Below are positions 24,538-27,501 of a stretch of DNA of 27,501 nt, in pieces (the stretch's first letter is position 1; each line of letters starts with the position of its first letter). Below the pieces are notes generated by a model. The model saw nothing but the letters and a program-made list of their open reading frames with translations, did not search any database and was not told the DNA's origin. The DNA is from UBA6163 sp041753075. GTDB lineage: Bacteria; Planctomycetota; Planctomycetia; Pirellulales; Pirellulaceae. The stretch spans positions 1 through 27,501 of the forward strand of contig JBGSVE010000027.1 of assembly GCA_041753075.1 (NCBI GenBank), given 5' to 3'. The position numbers were made by a program, and so were the translations under genes.

Positions 24538-26364
24538 CTACGCTTGATCGCGCAAGTGAGCCATCACCAAGGCGATATCCGCCGGCGTGATGCCACTGAT
24601 ACGTTGGGCTTGGGCGAGAGTCAATGGCCGAATCCGAGTGAGCTTTTGTTTCGCTTCGGCACGCAGCGGTTTGATATTGGCGTAATCAAAGTGCGTTGGG
24701 ATTTTCTTGTCTGACCAACGCTTGCGTCGTTCGACTTCCTCAAGTTGCCGATCAACATAGCCAGCGTACTTAATATCAAACACAATCTGCTGGGCCGCTT
24801 CACGATCAATCATCCCCAGCGCCGGTTCATGCGTGATCATCTGGTCCCAATCGACTTCTGGGCGGCGCAGATAAACATCGCCACGGACATGATCGACTCG
24901 CACGTCGTGTAGCAGCGACGCGCCGAGTTTGATTTGTTCCAGTTTGTTTTCAAGCCGCAGCCGTCGCGCCGAATCAACAAGCCCGAGTTCAGCGGCGCGC
25001 GGTGTTAGCCGGCGGTCGGCGTTGTCCTGGCGAAGCAACAATCGATACTCCGCGCGGCTGGTGAACATGCGGTATGGTTCGTCGGTGCCGCAGGTGACCA
25101 AGTCATCGAGCAGCACACCGATATAGGCCTCATCGCGCCGCGGAACGAATGGTTCTTCGCCGCGCAACACAAGTGCCGCGTTGGCACCGGCAATTAAACC
25201 CTGGCCTGCAGCTTCTTCGTAACCCGTCGTGCCGTTGATTTGTCCGGCGAAAAACAACCCTGCGACGGCTTTGCTTTCCAAGTGCGGCCAAAGCTGGGTG
25301 GGCGGACAAAAGTCATATTCGACCGCATATCCGTAACGCATGATCGACGCCTGCTCACAACCGACAATGTGACGAAACATTGCGTCTTGAACGTCGCGCG
25401 GCAAACTCGTCGACACGCCGTTGACATACACCTCTTCGGTGTGACGGCCTTCGGGCTCAAGGAACAATTGGTGTTGAGTCTTATCCGCGAAGCGGACAAC
25501 CTTGTCTTCAATCGATGGACAATACCTTGGGCCGCGACTATTGATTTGGCCGCTATACATCGGTGCGCGATGTAGGTTCGCACGAATCAAGTCGTGAACT
25601 TTCTCGTTTGTGTAGGTGATGTAACAAGGAACCTGCTGCGTCGTGATCGATGCGTTCATGAACGAGAACGGTTGCGGCGAATCATCACCGGGCTGGATTT
25701 CAGTCGCCGCAAAGTTGATGGTTCGCGCTGACAATCGAGCCGGTGTCCCGGTCTTGAATCGATCGATCGCAAATCCAAGCCGCGCCAGCGAACCGCTGAT
25801 ACCGGCCGTCGTCCCTTCACCGGCGCGACCGCCGGCGACCTTGGCCGTTCCGGTGTGCATGATCGCTTGCAAAAAAGTTCCGGTCGTGAGCACAATCGAT
25901 TTGGCGCGATAGATCGCATCACCACGAACTCGCACGCCACTGATTCGCGTTTGGCCGGCATCGTCAACCTCGGTCAATAAGTCCTCAACGGTTTCCTGGC
26001 GCAGATCAAGGCCCGCTTGTTGTTCGATCGCGTGCTTGATGAAAACCTGGTAGCCACGTTTGTCGGCTTGGGCGCGGGGGCTGTGCATAGCCGGGCCTTT
26101 GCGAACGTTCAGCATCCGAAATTGGATACCTGTCACATCAATCGCTTGGCCCATCAATCCGCCCAGTGCATCGATTTCGCGAACGATTTGGCCCTTGGCG
26201 ACGCCGCCGATCGCCGGATTGCAACTCATTTGGCCGACGGTATCGAGATTCGTGGTCAGCAGCACCACCTTGGCACCGAGCCGCGCCGCCGCGGCCGCCG
26301 CTTCGGTTCCGGCATGGCCCGCACCAATTACCACCACATCGTATTCGTAAACACACTCAATCAT
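24538..26364 (-). CDS. mnmG: tRNA uridine 5-carboxymethylaminomethyl modification enzyme MnmG (GidA)
   Basis: A 608-aa FAD protein that with MnmE makes the carboxymethylaminomethyl group on wobble uridine 34 of tRNAs for Lys, Glu, Gln, Leu and Arg. The FAD-binding GAGHAG is at 14-19, followed by TTNLDTVGQMSCNPAIGG, which contains the conserved Cys loop. Further family blocks are CPSIEDKVVRFADK, QLFLEPEGRHTEEVYVNG, GQINGTTGYEEAAGQGLIAG (second FAD contact) and TSRAEYRLLLRQDNAD. The C-terminal helical domain ends ISGITPADIALVMAHL, as in the family. Length is normal. ATG 26364 (MIECVYEYDVVVIG) is chosen because it gives the standard start and has AAAGGG upstream; longer in-frame readings add about 120 unrelated residues. 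It is divergent from the 26518 gene and convergent with the sigma factor gene. Confidence 0.97.
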   Translation of the reverse strand: MIECVYEYDVVVIGAGHAGTEAAAAAARLGAKVVLLTTNLDTVGQMSCNPAIGGVAKGQIVREIDALGGLMGQAIDVTGIQFRMLNVRKGPAMHSPRAQADKRGYQVFIKHAIEQQAGLDLRQETVEDLLTEVDDAGQTRISGVRVRGDAIYRAKSIVLTTGTFLQAIMHTGTAKVAGGRAGEGTTAGISGSLARLGFAIDRFKTGTPARLSARTINFAATEIQPGDDSPQPFSFMNASITTQQVPCYITYTNEKVHDLIRANLHRAPMYSGQINSRGPRYCPSIEDKVVRFADKTQHQLFLEPEGRHTEEVYVNGVSTSLPRDVQDAMFRHIVGCEQASIMRYGYAVEYDFCPPTQLWPHLESKAVAGLFFAGQINGTTGYEEAAGQGLIAGANAALVLRGEEPFVPRRDEAYIGVLLDDLVTCGTDEPYRMFTSRAEYRLLLRQDNADRRLTPRAAELGLVDSARRLRLENKLEQIKLGASLLHDVRVDHVRGDVYLRRPEVDWDQMITHEPALGMIDREAAQQIVFDIKYAGYVDRQLEEVERRKRWSDKKIPTHFDYANIKPLRAEAKQKLTRIRPLTLAQAQRISGITPADIALVMAHLRDQA

Positions 26365-26517
26365 GCTCAGCCCTTTTCGACCCGTTGAATTCATTGATTC
26401 TGACGATAAAACTGAAAAATCTAAAGATACAATCGGTTTTCCGTCGATGGATTCAGACGGGTTCGTGGTCGCTGGACGACACCGCCGGATTTTTTCGTTC
26501 GTTTTTGCACCGATACA

Positions 26518-27501
26518 ATGCGACTTCAACAACGATCGGCAAAGATCACGATCGCTGGCCTGCTGGCGGTCGTAGCGGTAGCGAGTGGGTCGCCCACGTC
26601 GCTCCTGGCCCAAGACGGCCCGGCGGCAAGCACGTCCGAATCCCCGCCCCGCAACCTGCGACACAATCGGTTTGAGATACCGGTCGTGATTGACGCCGTG
26701 GGGCAACGACCCAGCGAAGTGCAACTATTCGTTTCACGAGACTTTGGCCAACAGTGGACCTTGTTTGCCTCCCAGCCACCGGACAGTCGCGGCTTCCGCT
26801 TTGAAACGAGCGAAGATGGCGAATACTGGTTCGCGCCACGCACCGTCGATTCACATGGTCAAGCCAGCTCCACCGAGACAATGAAGGCCGACTTGAAGGT
26901 GCGGATTGACACCACCGACCCCGAACTTGATTTAGTCGCGGAAGTTGCCAACGGCGGCAACGTGAATGTCAACTTGCGTTGCACCGATCGTTGGCCCAAT
27001 CGTGACAGCGTCACCATCGAATATCGCAGCGATGTCGAACCATCGTGGACCTCGGTGACGAAGTCCGCGTCGGTGCAAACTGTCGCAGCCGACCAACTTC
27101 AAGCAGCGGTTCAATTTGAACCCACTGGTGCCTGGCACCAACTTTCGATTCGCTGCGTCGCTTATGACATGGCAGGAAATCAAGCCACCGTCACTCACCA
27201 ATTGCAAGGCCCGCGAGTCGCCAGCCTGCCGGCCCAATTGACTTCGTCACCGCTCGCGACGATTGCGCAAAATCAAAACTCGCCCTATGGTGCCACGTCG
27301 CAGGTCAACCCGTATGCCATTCGCGGGCTAGACATTCTTAATCCGCAGGGGCCGTCACGCACATCGCCTGCGACTGCACCAGCGCGCATGGCCAGCCCGC
27401 CGTTTGCCAACCCGCCGTTTACCAGCCCGCCGATTGCCAATCAACCGTTGGGCGCGGCCGCACCGCCGACGTTCGCTGGATTGACAACCGACTTTCTGCC
27501 G
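26518..27501 (+). CDS. Exported protein of unknown function, Pro-rich C-terminal region (3' partial)
   Basis: The frame is open from ATG 26518 to the window edge: 328 codons with no stop, so the gene continues. MRLQQRSAKITIAGLLAVVA followed by VASGSPTSLLAQ looks like a signal peptide with a cut after about residue 30. Residues about 45-240 alternate short beta strands, with patterns (VQLFVSRDFGQQWTLFAS, VTIEYRSDVEPSWTSV, LSIRCVAYDMAGN) like tandem Ig/FN3-type sandwich domains found in secreted planctomycete proteins; the family was not firmly identified. From about 255 the sequence is Pro/Ala/Ser/Asn-rich, with a repeat of the form ANPPF-TSPPI-ANQP (about 295-312). It is divergent from mnmG across about 150 bp; neither promoter is strong. 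Start by ATG plus signal peptide; the Shine-Dalgarno sequence is weak. Confidence 0.78.
   Translation, partial: MRLQQRSAKITIAGLLAVVAVASGSPTSLLAQDGPAASTSESPPRNLRHNRFEIPVVIDAVGQRPSEVQLFVSRDFGQQWTLFASQPPDSRGFRFETSEDGEYWFAPRTVDSHGQASSTETMKADLKVRIDTTDPELDLVAEVANGGNVNVNLRCTDRWPNRDSVTIEYRSDVEPSWTSVTKSASVQTVAADQLQAAVQFEPTGAWHQLSIRCVAYDMAGNQATVTHQLQGPRVASLPAQLTSSPLATIAQNQNSPYGATSQVNPYAIRGLDILNPQGPSRTSPATAPARMASPPFANPPFTSPPIANQPLGAAAPPTFAGLTTDFLP

Overview
The window looks like a chromosomal stretch from a planctomycete, most likely Pirellulaceae (Rhodopirellula-like). This is inferred from several signs: two giant extracellular proteins ending in dockerin-type calcium repeats, one of them with the 'RRLL...' N-terminal motif of planctomycete exported proteins; a Ser/Thr kinase fused to a cyclase-like module; a planctomycete-style ECF-like sigma factor; and mostly single genes rather than long operons. 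No rRNA, CRISPR array, integrase, transposase or insertion sequence was recognised.

Layout. Positions 1-8058 (+) hold the 3' part of a giant secreted/adhesin-like protein whose 5' end lies outside the window. Facing it with a 3-bp gap is a minus-strand pair: a 1233-aa kinase (9149-12850) followed after 4 bp by an FHA-EAL protein (8062-9144). Together they look like a signalling unit linking Ser/Thr phosphorylation to cyclic-di-GMP breakdown. Next come a Ski2-like helicase (13016-15490, -), an alkyltransferase-like protein (15531-15884, +) and a DUF2203-type protein (15871-16419, -). A 490-bp non-coding stretch then leads into csrA (16910-17110, +), a tRNA-Glu(UUC) gene and a strong terminator.

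The right half starts with a small minus-strand pseudogene broken by one amber codon (17504-17713) and a second giant dockerin protein (17757-20765, -). The divergent gap after it holds an orphan terminator and a possible small RNA. It is followed by a probable two-gene plus-strand unit of exported proteins: an unknown low-complexity protein (21128-22825) and a Tat-type sugar isomerase-like protein (22855-23778), ending at a terminator. A sigma factor (23910-24461, +) converges on mnmG (24538-26364, -) across a large nested palindrome. A divergently transcribed secreted protein (26518-27501, +) runs off the right edge.

Most notable items: the kinase carries an N-terminal pseudokinase and a C-terminal cyclase domain that has lost its catalytic residues. 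Its downstream partner keeps all expected EAL phosphodiesterase residues next to a phospho-threonine-binding FHA domain. The first giant protein has a nested architecture in which one domain is split by a repeat array that is itself split by another domain. The 17.5-kb pseudogene and the candidate small RNA at about 20.9 kb are further points not explained by intact genes.
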